From assembly GCA_024710405.1 (NCBI GenBank), contig JANJUV010000017.1:186001-250000 (forward strand): a stretch of DNA of 64,000 nt. Reading direction: 5' to 3'. Made by a program: the position numbers and the translations under genes. The notes beneath the pieces are model-generated. The model made no database searches. It saw only the letters and a program-made list of their open reading frames with translations, and was not told the DNA's origin. This DNA comes from Bacteroidales bacterium (GTDB lineage: Bacteria; Bacteroidota; Bacteroidia; Bacteroidales; F082). Within the stretch, counting starts at the first letter, position 1; every line of letters begins with the position of its first letter. Below are positions 53,036-60,995 of the stretch, in pieces.

Positions 53036-53043
53036 TCTTTGCA
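53036..53043 (+). promoter_or_regulatory. -7 box TATCTTTG upstream of the 472-aa gene
   Basis: TATCTTTG matches TAnnTTTG, 18 nt before the ATG at 53062. No clear -33 element. Confidence 0.55.
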
Positions 53044-53061
53044 CCTTTCATACAAGCAGGC

Positions 53062-54480
53062 ATGACAACATCGGATGAAAAACTTACTGTGAGTCGCAAA
53101 GCACTGGCGATCAATCTGGACAACACTGTTTTCGGGAGTTTTGCAGAAATTGGCGGCGGTCAGGAAGTGGTGCGGAGGTTTTTTCAGGCCGGTGGCGCAT
53201 CAGGCACTATTGCCAAGTCGGTTTCGGCTTATGACAAGAGATATAGCGATGCTATGTATTGCCCCGACAAAAGCTCGAAGCGTTACGTTTCACGTGAACG
53301 ACTTGAGCTGATGCTCACTACCGAATTCGATGATTTGCACGAATTACTGAATGAGTCCCGCTCATCCGGAACCCGTTTCTTTGCTTTTGCCGACACTGTT
53401 TCTACACTCAACTACCGCAAGGACAACAACTGTCATGGCTGGATGGGTGTGCGTTTTCAACTGAATGAACATGAACCGCCCAACCAGATCATCATACATG
53501 TTCGCTTATACGAAAACGACAATCTGCTTCAGCAAAATACGCTGGGCGTACTCGGAGTAAACCTTTTGTATGCCTGCTTTTATTTCTGGGACAGGCCAAA
53601 TGCCTTCCTGCAAAGCCTCATGGACGACCTGAATACCGACAGGGTGGGTATTACGATGATTCATATGCACGGACCACAACTTTCATACGTTGATAACCGG
53701 CTGCTGGGCGTGCAACTGGTAAAAAACAACATGACACATGCCATCATGTTCGATCGCTACGGCGATGTGCAGGAACCCGATGACATGTTTTACAAAAAAA
53801 ACGTACTTGTCTTTCGCGGGAGTTTCAGACCGATTACATATGCCGGGGTGGATATTCTAAAATCAAGCTACAGCCTGTTCAAAAAAGACGAAGATTTCGA
53901 CAAACACAACACCCTGCAGTTGTGCGAAATTACCTTGAACAACCTTCTCGAATCAGGCGAATTCGACGAACGCGATTTCCTCGACCGCGTTGACCTGCTC
54001 AACGAAATAGGACAGAATGTGATGGTTTCAAGCTTCAGGGAGTTTTATAAACTGGTGGATTATATGTCGCAATTCAGGATCATAAAACTCAGGGTGGTTG
54101 TGGGCATAGAGACATTTGAAAAAGTGATGGATCCTGCTTACTACACCGATCTCAAGGGAGGCCTGCTCATCGCACTGGGAAAACTATTCCCATCCAACAT
54201 GAAGATGTATATTTATCCCTCACTCAACGAAAAGCACGATGGGGTAATAACCCTGAATGACCTTAACCTACCCGAAGAAACCGTTCATTTGTTCCATTAT
54301 CTCCGGAAAAACCGCCTTATCCTGGATATTCCAAACGTTAATCATAAGTTCCTCAATATCTTTTCGCACATGGTTCTGGAAAACATCAGGCAACATAACC
54401 CCGAATGGGAAAAGCTGGTTCCCAATTACATCGCCGAACGAATCAAGGAACGCAAACTCTTTGGATACACTCATTTTTAA
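53062..54480 (+). CDS. Conserved protein of unknown function (472 aa)
   Basis: This is a soluble 472-residue protein with no signal peptide. The opening (LAINLDNTVFGSFAEIGGGQEVVRRFFQAGGASGTIAKSVSAYD) and the stretches FFAFADTVSTLNYRKDN, CHGWMGVRFQ and LGVLGVNLLYACFYF belong to a family I recall from several bacterial phyla. Its members are annotated inconsistently, for example as a nucleotidyltransferase or receptor, without support. No known catalytic motif is evident. It lies 21 bp upstream of ppnP and probably shares its transcript, which hints at nucleoside metabolism but does not show it. Confidence 0.85.
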   Translation: MTTSDEKLTVSRKALAINLDNTVFGSFAEIGGGQEVVRRFFQAGGASGTIAKSVSAYDKRYSDAMYCPDKSSKRYVSRERLELMLTTEFDDLHELLNESRSSGTRFFAFADTVSTLNYRKDNNCHGWMGVRFQLNEHEPPNQIIIHVRLYENDNLLQQNTLGVLGVNLLYACFYFWDRPNAFLQSLMDDLNTDRVGITMIHMHGPQLSYVDNRLLGVQLVKNNMTHAIMFDRYGDVQEPDDMFYKKNVLVFRGSFRPITYAGVDILKSSYSLFKKDEDFDKHNTLQLCEITLNNLLESGEFDERDFLDRVDLLNEIGQNVMVSSFREFYKLVDYMSQFRIIKLRVVVGIETFEKVMDPAYYTDLKGGLLIALGKLFPSNMKMYIYPSLNEKHDGVITLNDLNLPEETVHLFHYLRKNRLILDIPNVNHKFLNIFSHMVLENIRQHNPEWEKLVPNYIAERIKERKLFGYTHF

Positions 54481-54501
54481 CACAAACCAAATCATAATTC
54501 C

Positions 54502-54783
54502 ATGTTTAAAACAAACGAATACTTCGACGGAAAAGTAAAATCAATCGCATTTGATGCATCCGGCACTCCGGCAACCCTCGGCGTTATGGCGGCAGGTGAA
54601 TATACCTTCGGAACCTCAAGCACCGAGTACATGACGGTGGTGTCGGGAATGATGGAAGTTACTCTGCCCGGCCAAAAGCAACCGAAAGTGTACCAACCTA
54701 ACGAAACCTTCGTTGTGCCTTCCGGAACATCCTTCAACGTGAAAGTGGAGACAGACACTGCCTATCTGTGCCTGTATAAATAG
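54502..54783 (+). CDS. ppnP: Pyrimidine/purine nucleoside phosphorylase
   Basis: This 93-residue single cupin-like domain protein matches PpnP (YaiE, formerly DUF1255), which splits several nucleosides into base and ribose-1-phosphate. Seen features are YFDGKVKSIAFDA near the N-terminus, GVMAAGEYTFGTSSTEYMTVVSG and the late TFVVPSGTSFNVKV. Length is typical. It follows the 472-aa gene by 21 bp. Confidence 0.93.
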   Translation: MFKTNEYFDGKVKSIAFDASGTPATLGVMAAGEYTFGTSSTEYMTVVSGMMEVTLPGQKQPKVYQPNETFVVPSGTSFNVKVETDTAYLCLYK

Positions 54784-54873
54784 GCTCTTTTGGTCAAAAC
54801 AATCCGTTGAACTCTATACGGCAGCTCCCGGACAACCGATAATGCGAAGCATTTCGCTATGAAGTTTTTGGGT

Positions 54874-54881
54874 TACTTTTG
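54874..54881 (+). promoter_or_regulatory. -7 box TACTTTTG of the OstA-like gene
   Basis: TACTTTTG is followed by CAGC and then the ATG at 54886, again a 4-nt spacing that predicts a leaderless mRNA. A partial -33 element (TTTC at 54852) lies 18 bp upstream. Confidence 0.65.
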
Positions 54882-54885
54882 CAGC

Positions 54886-56403
54886 ATGAATCTGCGATGG
54901 CTTATCCTTTCGTCACTATGTCTGCTGGGTCTTGAGGCACTTCAGGGACAACAGGCACAACGAACCGTAATACACATTGAACGTGCGCGCACCCAGCAAT
55001 ACGATGCCCGGCTGGGTCGTGATGTGGAACGGCTTGTTGGTGATGTAATCCTTCGGCAGGATTCAACCCTTTTTTACTGTGACAGCGCACACCTCAACCA
55101 AAAAACACGCAATTTCGATGCGTTCGGCAAGGTGCATATCAATGTCAATGACAGCCTCGACATATTTGGAAACCGATTGTTCTATAACGGCGAAACCCGC
55201 GTTGCCGAAATGTTCGGGGCAGTAAAGCTGATCGACAAACCCACCATACTGGAAACCGAGTATCTGGTGTTTAACCGAATCACTTCAATGGCCTGGTATC
55301 CCGATCAGGGAAAGATCACCAGCGAAGACAACACACTCACCAGCCGAAAAGGATATTATGACACCCGCCTCAAGGAGTTTTATTTCAGAGACGATGTGGT
55401 ACTCACCAACCCTGAGCATTCGGCATATTCCGACACCATGGTGTACAATACACGCACCGAGATTGCCTGGTTTTATGGCCCGACTGTTATCCGCGGCGAA
55501 GACAACACCATCTATTGCGAATACGGCTGGTACGACACCCGCCTCGATCGTGGTCACCTGAGCAAAAGAGCCAGTATCTGGTCGCAGGAGCAGACCCTCA
55601 CCGGCGACAGTCTTTACTATGACCGGGCTGCCGGCCATGGCATCGCCAAAGGAAATGTGGTGGTGACCGACACATTGAACAAAATGCTGGTCAAAGGAAA
55701 AACAGGCAGACTTTGGGAAGACATAGGCAAATCATGGGTCACCGGCATGGCACAAGCCATTACATATGACGACAAAGACACTCTGTACATGCATGCCGAC
55801 ACCCTTTTTCTTTATTTCGACAAAGAGAAGAAAGCAAAAAGCATGTTTGCCTATTATGGTGTCAAGTTTTACCGCGATGATATTCAAGGTAAATGCGATT
55901 CACTTGCGTATTTGATGTCCGACTCCACAATACGTATGTACCACGATCCGGTTCTTTGGTCAAAAGAAAATCAAATCACTTCCGACTCCATCCATATTGC
56001 TATTGTGAACCAACAAATTGACTCGCTTGTGCTCTATAACACCGCTTTTATCGTTTCCAGCGACAGTATAACAGGCTTCAATCAGATCAAAGGAAAATTC
56101 ATGGTTGGCTATGTCCGTAACAGCGAGTTGGTCCGGGTGGAAGTAACCGGCAATGCAGAAACCATTTATTGGGTGCGCGAGGAAGACGGAACACTGATCG
56201 GGATTGACGTGGCCAAAACAAGCAGCATGAGCATCAAATTATCTGACAGCGAAGTGAAAACCATCAACTACAAACAGCAACCCAATCAGGTGATGTTTCC
56301 TGAGAAAGATCTGCCTGAAGATCAGCGAAGGTTAAAAGGTTTTCGCTGGCTTGAGGAAAAGCGGCCGCGCAACAGACTCGATATTTTCAGAAGAGATGAA
56401 TAG
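54886..56403 (+). CDS. OstA-like protein (LptA/LptD N-terminal family)
   Basis: I start at ATG 54886 (MNLRWLILSSLCLLGLEALQG), which gives a signal peptide and sits 4 nt after the -7 box; ATG 54859 lies upstream of the box. The 505-residue protein consists of repeated OstA beta-jellyroll strands: DVILRQDSTLFYCDSAHLNQKT, FGKVHINVNDSLDIFGNRLFY, GKITSEDNTLTSRKGYYD, and AKGNVVVTDTLNKMLVKG. OstA/LptA proteins bind lipid A and bridge LPS across the periplasm. This long form is typical of Bacteroidota. Its stop overlaps the GNAT gene start. Confidence 0.92.
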   Translation: MNLRWLILSSLCLLGLEALQGQQAQRTVIHIERARTQQYDARLGRDVERLVGDVILRQDSTLFYCDSAHLNQKTRNFDAFGKVHINVNDSLDIFGNRLFYNGETRVAEMFGAVKLIDKPTILETEYLVFNRITSMAWYPDQGKITSEDNTLTSRKGYYDTRLKEFYFRDDVVLTNPEHSAYSDTMVYNTRTEIAWFYGPTVIRGEDNTIYCEYGWYDTRLDRGHLSKRASIWSQEQTLTGDSLYYDRAAGHGIAKGNVVVTDTLNKMLVKGKTGRLWEDIGKSWVTGMAQAITYDDKDTLYMHADTLFLYFDKEKKAKSMFAYYGVKFYRDDIQGKCDSLAYLMSDSTIRMYHDPVLWSKENQITSDSIHIAIVNQQIDSLVLYNTAFIVSSDSITGFNQIKGKFMVGYVRNSELVRVEVTGNAETIYWVREEDGTLIGIDVAKTSSMSIKLSDSEVKTINYKQQPNQVMFPEKDLPEDQRRLKGFRWLEEKRPRNRLDIFRRDE

Positions 56404-56935
56404 CCTGACAGACGATTTTGCAGTAAGACTGCTGCAACCGGCCGATTGCGAAGCATTGCATAACTATCTGATGCAATTATCCCCTGAAACCAAAAAACGA
56501 TTTGCACCACACGCCTTCGATGCCGAAACAATCCGTAAAATGTTTTTCGCCTCAGATGATGTGTTTCAGGCATTAGTTGCCATCGACACCACAACAGAGA
56601 TAATTGTTGCATATACTGCGCTGCGCCGTGAAATTCCCCCACACGACATCGACCGATACATGTCTTATGGTATCAAACCATGTACTCATTCGGATTGCCT
56701 TATTGCTCCATCGGTTACCGATGCCCTGCATGGCAAAGGATTGGGCAGCATCATGCTGGCAGCCGTGCTATCTGAACTGCAGCGGTCTCTATTCCGAAGG
56801 ATTTTTCTTTGGGGAGGTGTGCAGAGCAGCAACCACAAAGCAATCCGATTCTACCAGAAACATGGATTTATCACTCTTGGGCAATTCGAACATCACGGAA
56901 CAAACCACGATATGTACTTCATGTTAACACACTGA
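56396..56935 (+). CDS. GNAT-family N-acetyltransferase
   Basis: The ATG at 56396 overlaps the end of the OstA-like gene by 8 bp and gives 179 residues (MNSLTDDFAVRLLQPADCEA). The acetyl-CoA-binding region has LHGKGLGSIMLAAVLSELQRS, fitting Q/RxxGxG/A, followed by NHKAIRFYQKHGFITLGQFEH at motif B. The substrate cannot be told. Overlap with the OstA-like gene suggests a shared transcript. Confidence 0.9.
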   Translation: MNSLTDDFAVRLLQPADCEALHNYLMQLSPETKKRFAPHAFDAETIRKMFFASDDVFQALVAIDTTTEIIVAYTALRREIPPHDIDRYMSYGIKPCTHSDCLIAPSVTDALHGKGLGSIMLAAVLSELQRSLFRRIFLWGGVQSSNHKAIRFYQKHGFITLGQFEHHGTNHDMYFMLTH

Positions 56936-56998
56936 TTCAAGGCGTGTTCTCATCCTGATTAATTTGAGTAATTTAGCCCGTAAAAGCCACTGAACACA

Positions 56999-57850
56999 AT
57001 GACCCAAATCAAGCCCGGAAGGCTCAACCAGTTAAAAATCCTGAAAATAAATGACACAGGTGCATTCCTCGACGGAGGTGAAGCAGGCGAAATACTGCTG
57101 CCGGCCAAATGGATTCCAGAACAGGCTGCTATTGGCACTGAAATAGAAGTTTTTATTTACCATGACAACCTCGACCGCCTGATTGCCACAACCATGAAAC
57201 CATTGGTGATGCTGGGCGAATTTGCAATGTTGAAAGCTGCAGCCGTCAATCAGGTAGGGGCATTTATGGATTGGGGCCTCGAAAAAGACCTGCTCGTTCC
57301 CTATCGTGAGCAGTCAGTAAAAATGACCGAAGGACAGGAATATCTGGTGTACGTCTTTGCTGATCCGGCAACCGGAAGACTGGCAGGTTCAACCAAACTT
57401 GAAAAGTACCTCAGCACCGAAAAACCTGCTTATCTCTCAGGCGAAGAGGCAGACCTAATCATATGGAAAAAGACCGATCTGGGCTACAAGGCTATTATCA
57501 ATGGCTGCCACGAGGGATTGTTGTACGCCGACGAGGTGTTCACCGATCTGAAACGTGGCGACAAGATCAGAGGATACATAGACATGGTGCGCGAAGACGG
57601 AAAAATTGACCTCAGATTGCTGAAAACCGGCCACGAAAAAATTGATGACCTGGCCGGCCACCTCCTCCGCGCCCTCGAAAAACATCATGGGTTCATGGCA
57701 CTCAATGACCACAGCCCGGCAGAAGAGATTTACCGCCGCCTGGGCATGAGCAAAAAAAACTTCAAGAAAGCTGTAGGCAAGCTCTACAAACAACGCCTGA
57801 TCGACATTGAAGAAAGAGGAATACGATTGCTTGGCCTTATGGATGCATAG
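56999..57850 (+). CDS. CvfB-like S1 RNA-binding protein
   Basis: This 283-residue protein matches the CvfB/YitL family: three S1-like beta-barrels followed by a winged helix. Seen are GRLNQLKILKINDTGAFLDGG (first S1), AAAVNQVGAFMDWGLEKDLLVP (second), YKAIINGCHEGLLYADEV with IRGYIDMVREDGKIDLRL (third), and SKKNFKKAVGKLYKQRLIDIE (winged helix). CvfB influences virulence-factor expression in Staphylococcus through RNA binding; the role in Bacteroidota is less clear. It is a single gene. Confidence 0.92.
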   Translation: MTQIKPGRLNQLKILKINDTGAFLDGGEAGEILLPAKWIPEQAAIGTEIEVFIYHDNLDRLIATTMKPLVMLGEFAMLKAAAVNQVGAFMDWGLEKDLLVPYREQSVKMTEGQEYLVYVFADPATGRLAGSTKLEKYLSTEKPAYLSGEEADLIIWKKTDLGYKAIINGCHEGLLYADEVFTDLKRGDKIRGYIDMVREDGKIDLRLLKTGHEKIDDLAGHLLRALEKHHGFMALNDHSPAEEIYRRLGMSKKNFKKAVGKLYKQRLIDIEERGIRLLGLMDA

Positions 57851-58012
57851 AAACAAAACTATAATTTCAGGAGCAATCTTCAACGGTCAGATTTAGCCAA
57901 TGACAGCTTCAACCCCCTGCAGCAGATGATAATTTTAACAACTGTTTTGTTGGCCGCTTGACAACATCAACCGATTGCAGACATAGTTATCAGGCAAACA
58001 CTACCCATCCCA

Positions 58013-58041
58013 TTTGGACTGGTTTATGCTTATTATCTTTG
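58013..58041 (+). promoter_or_regulatory. Promoter of the phosphofructokinase gene
   Basis: TTTG at 58013-58016 and TATCTTTG at 58034-58041 are 17 bp apart, the same spacing as in the polysaccharide-operon promoter. The leader to the ATG at 58109 is about 60 nt. Confidence 0.65.
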
Positions 58042-58108
58042 CAGCCTGAATGAACATTCAGATATCAGAAATAACGCACAAACAAATCGATAAAATATAC
58101 CAAAACCG

Positions 58109-59203
58109 ATGAAAAGAGTATTGATCGTAACCGGCGGAGGCGATTGTCCGGGCCTCAATGCCGTGATCAGGGCTATTGTGAAAAGGGCTTCACAGGAAAA
58201 AGACTGGGAGGTGCTGGGAAGCATCCAGGCCTTCAATGGAATTTTATGGGAACCGACTGAAGTTAAAGTCCTCACACCCGACGTGGTCAAAGGAATCCAC
58301 TTTCAGGGAGGCACCATTATCGAAACCACCAACAAAGGCGGCCCGTTTGCCTGGCCGGTGAAAAACAAGGACGGCAGCTATACCGCTGTTGACCGTTCGG
58401 ACGAAATGATACGAAAAATTCAGTATATGGGCATTGATGCGGTAATCAGCATCGGTGGCGATGGCTCACAGCGTATCTCTCAGGCACTGTACGAAAAGGG
58501 GCTGAACATTATCGGTGTCCCGAAAACCATTGACAACGACCTTTCTTCCACCGATTCAACCTTTGGTTTTCAAACTGCCGTTGAGATCGCTACCGAAGCC
58601 GTAGATAAATTAGTGACAACTGCTGCCAGCCACAATCGCGTTTTTGTGGTCGAAGTGATGGGCCGCTATGCCGGATGGATTGCCCTGAACGCAGCCGTAG
58701 CCGGTGGAGCCGAAGTTTGCCTCATCCCTGAATTCCCATACGACATCAATATTGTAAAACAAAAGCTCGAAGCACGTTTCCAGCGCGGAAGAGGGTTTGC
58801 CGTTGTGGTGGTTTCTGAAGGCGCTCGTCCCAAAGACGGCGAGATGGTGTTTGAAAAAAGCGATGAAGTTGGTTATGAAAATCTGCGTTTGGGTGGTATC
58901 GGCCGAAAGATCATCAGACAACTCAAAGACGCAGGTTTTGAGCCTGATATGCGTGAAACCGTGCTGGGACACCTGCAACGCGGTGGCATACCGATTGCCT
59001 ACGACAGGGTGTTGTCGGCTCAGTTCGGCGTGAAAGCTTTTGAAATGGCACTTCAGGGCGATTTTGGCAAAATGGTTTCTTATCGCCACCCCTATTTTGT
59101 CTCTGTTCCCTTCACCGAAGCCATTGCTCAACCCAACCTCGTTACACTCGACAACGCTCTGGTGAAAACAGCTCAGGGGCTGGGCATCTCACTCGGCATC
59201 TGA
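58109..59203 (+). CDS. pfkA: 6-phosphofructokinase (ATP- or PPi-dependent)
   Basis: This 364-residue enzyme phosphorylates fructose 6-phosphate. Motifs are TGGGDCPGLNAVIRA at the N-terminus, ISIGGDGSQRISQAL (nucleotide site), PKTIDNDL with the catalytic Asp, MGRYAGWIALNAA, and GHLQRGGIPIAYDR. GGDGS (Gly at the 104 position) favours ATP, while PKTIDNDL (Lys at the 124 position) is usual in PPi-dependent and group III enzymes. The donor is therefore uncertain. It is a single gene with its own promoter, convergent with the superoxide dismutase gene. Confidence 0.93.
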   Translation: MKRVLIVTGGGDCPGLNAVIRAIVKRASQEKDWEVLGSIQAFNGILWEPTEVKVLTPDVVKGIHFQGGTIIETTNKGGPFAWPVKNKDGSYTAVDRSDEMIRKIQYMGIDAVISIGGDGSQRISQALYEKGLNIIGVPKTIDNDLSSTDSTFGFQTAVEIATEAVDKLVTTAASHNRVFVVEVMGRYAGWIALNAAVAGGAEVCLIPEFPYDINIVKQKLEARFQRGRGFAVVVVSEGARPKDGEMVFEKSDEVGYENLRLGGIGRKIIRQLKDAGFEPDMRETVLGHLQRGGIPIAYDRVLSAQFGVKAFEMALQGDFGKMVSYRHPYFVSVPFTEAIAQPNLVTLDNALVKTAQGLGISLGI

Positions 59204-59244
59204 ATTTCTGAAAAGGATTTATCGGAAACTGCTGCCCGAGGAGA

Positions 59245-59835
59245 TTAAGAAACCGCTTTCAGGTAGTTTTTTTCAACAAACTGCCAGTTGACGAGTTTCC
59301 AGAAATCGTCAATATAAGCAGGTCTGCGGTTTCGTTTGTCAATGTAGTAGGCATGTTCCCACACATCACAGGTTAAAACCGGAATGAAGCCGTTGCGCAT
59401 AGGGTTACCCGCATTACTCTCCTGAACAATGAGGAGCTTCCCGTCGGGCCGAACCACAAGCCATGCCCATCCCGCACCAAACAAACTGGCGGCTGCGTTG
59501 CTGAATGCCTCCCTGAAGGCATCCCACGAACCAAAATCCCTATCGATTGCCTGCGCCAACCTGCCCGATGGTTGTCCGCCGCAATCCGGGCCGAGACATT
59601 CCCAATAAAAGGTATGATTCCAAACCTGCGCTCCATTGTTAAAAATGCTTCCTTCGGCTTCACGGACAATATGTTCAAGATCTGAATCCTCAAAGGCTGA
59701 TCCGGGTAGCAATTTATTCAGATTGTTCACATAAGTGGCATGATGCCTTTCGTAGTGATAAAGAATGGTTTCCCGCGAAATAAAAGGCTCAAGTGCATCA
59801 TTGGCATACGGTAATGGGGGTAATTCAATGGCCAT
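59245..59835 (-). CDS. sodB: Superoxide dismutase (Fe/Mn type)
   Basis: This 196-residue cytoplasmic enzyme converts superoxide to hydrogen peroxide and oxygen. Metal ligands are seen in TILYHYERHHATYVNNL, NHTFYWECLGP, and CDVWEHAYYIDKRNRRPAY. The GAGWAWLVVRPDGKL stretch is typical. Whether iron or manganese is used, or both, cannot be read with confidence. A -7 box (TAACTTTG on the minus strand) lies at 59872-59879. Confidence 0.95.
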   Translation of the reverse strand: MAIELPPLPYANDALEPFISRETILYHYERHHATYVNNLNKLLPGSAFEDSDLEHIVREAEGSIFNNGAQVWNHTFYWECLGPDCGGQPSGRLAQAIDRDFGSWDAFREAFSNAAASLFGAGWAWLVVRPDGKLLIVQESNAGNPMRNGFIPVLTCDVWEHAYYIDKRNRRPAYIDDFWKLVNWQFVEKNYLKAVS

Positions 59836-59871
59836 AATCTTATTTGTTTTAATGGTTTAGTTTATCGCTTC

Positions 59872-59879
59872 CAAAGTTA
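59872..59879 (-). promoter_or_regulatory. -7 box TAACTTTG of sodB
   Basis: CAAAGTTA on the plus strand reads TAACTTTG on the minus strand, matching TAnnTTTG, 36 nt before the ATG. Confidence 0.55.
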
Positions 59880-59922
59880 AAACCAAAACAAACAAGTCCG
59901 ACATTTCCGAGGGCATGTTTCC

Positions 59923-60348
59923 TTACATACAATACAAAAATGCCTTTTGCCGCCTGATCAGCCTTACCAGATAGCGGTCGGTTATCCAGAGAAACAACAA
60001 AGCTGCTGCTGTAAGGTAAATCAGCGACGGAATATTGTTCAGCAATTCCAGTGCTCTGAAAAACCACATATTCAGATGAATAAGCCATTCGGGAAGCAAG
60101 GCAAGTGAGTCAAAGGCATAACGGCCGATGAAACCCAGGTCGATAAACAAAACAACAGCAGTAACGATTGCCAGAAGGCTGAAACCAAGCAACCACTCTT
60201 CGAACTTGAGGATGGCATCCGGGCTTCGGGTGTACGCTGCCTCCTGCAGCCGCTGATTCAATCGCTCCCTGAAATCTTCAGACGGATGCTCTACCGGTAA
60301 GGTGCGGAGCAATCGTTCGGTTTTATCCATGCTTTTATCCTGTATCAT
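59923..60348 (-). CDS. Membrane protein downstream of an ECF sigma factor, possible anti-sigma factor
   Basis: This protein of 141 residues, or 135 if it starts at the second Met (60330, MDKTERLLRTLPVEHPSEDF), follows the sigma gene by 2 bp. A short cytoplasmic helical part (1-60, rich in Glu and Arg) is followed by two membrane helices (LLGFSLLAIVTAVVLFI and IPSLIYLTAAALLFLWI) and a basic end. Anti-sigma factors often have this layout and position, but the zinc-binding His-Cys signature is absent. The anti-sigma role is inferred from context. Confidence 0.7.
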   Translation of the reverse strand: MIQDKSMDKTERLLRTLPVEHPSEDFRERLNQRLQEAAYTRSPDAILKFEEWLLGFSLLAIVTAVVLFIDLGFIGRYAFDSLALLPEWLIHLNMWFFRALELLNNIPSLIYLTAAALLFLWITDRYLVRLIRRQKAFLYCM

Positions 60349-60350
60349 TT

Positions 60351-60923
60351 TTATTTGCTGGTTGAAAGTTCGACATTTTTTTGTTGCTGCATCAGTACTT
60401 CAAGTTTTTTTCTGGTCCTGAACAAACGTACTTTTACATTGGAAACAGAAATGCCTACGATACCTGAAATCTGTTCCACACTCAGGTCGTTGGTATAAAA
60501 AAGAGTGAGCAGCGCGTTCTCCTCGACCGTTAGATACCTCATCGACACTATAAGTCTGTGCTCATCACTTTCGGTTTCGTCGCCTGATTCATCAACGGCA
60601 TAGGCCGCCATCTTCGCCAACAATGCATCATCGGCAACCTCATTTTTTCGCTTGCTACGCGCACGAAACGCACTTATTGAGGTATTGTACGCAATGCGGT
60701 ACAACCAGGTGGAAAAAACCGATCTCCGGTTAAATTTTCCCAGGTTCTGATAGGCTTTAACAAACACTTCCATGGCAGCATCCTCAGCATCATTTCGGTT
60801 GTGCAGTATTCTGAACGCAATGGTATACACATATGACTCATACTTGTCAACCAGTCTGCCAAAAGCCTGCGACTGGCCCTTGATAACCTGATCAATCCAA
60901 ACATTATCCTCATCCTGACTCAT
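60351..60923 (-). CDS. ECF-type RNA polymerase sigma factor
   Basis: I start at ATG 60923 (MSQDEDNVWIDQVIKGQ); in-frame ATGs up to 60995 overlap the divergent gene. The 190-residue protein has sigma region 2 (YESYVYTIAFRILHNRNDAEDAAMEVFVKAY, with VFSTWLYRIAYNTSISAFR) and region 4 (LLTLFYTNDLSVEQISGIVGISVSNVKVRLFRTRKKL). Domains 1 and 3 are missing, as in ECF sigma factors. It forms a two-gene unit with the membrane protein downstream. It is divergent from the M64 peptidase, a possible target. Confidence 0.93.
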   Translation of the reverse strand: MSQDEDNVWIDQVIKGQSQAFGRLVDKYESYVYTIAFRILHNRNDAEDAAMEVFVKAYQNLGKFNRRSVFSTWLYRIAYNTSISAFRARSKRKNEVADDALLAKMAAYAVDESGDETESDEHRLIVSMRYLTVEENALLTLFYTNDLSVEQISGIVGISVSNVKVRLFRTRKKLEVLMQQQKNVELSTSK

Positions 60924-60995
60924 GTGCACATTAGACGAAACCATATGCTGATGGTTACACAGAAAATGATGTAATTTTACGGGAAATTCATGCAC

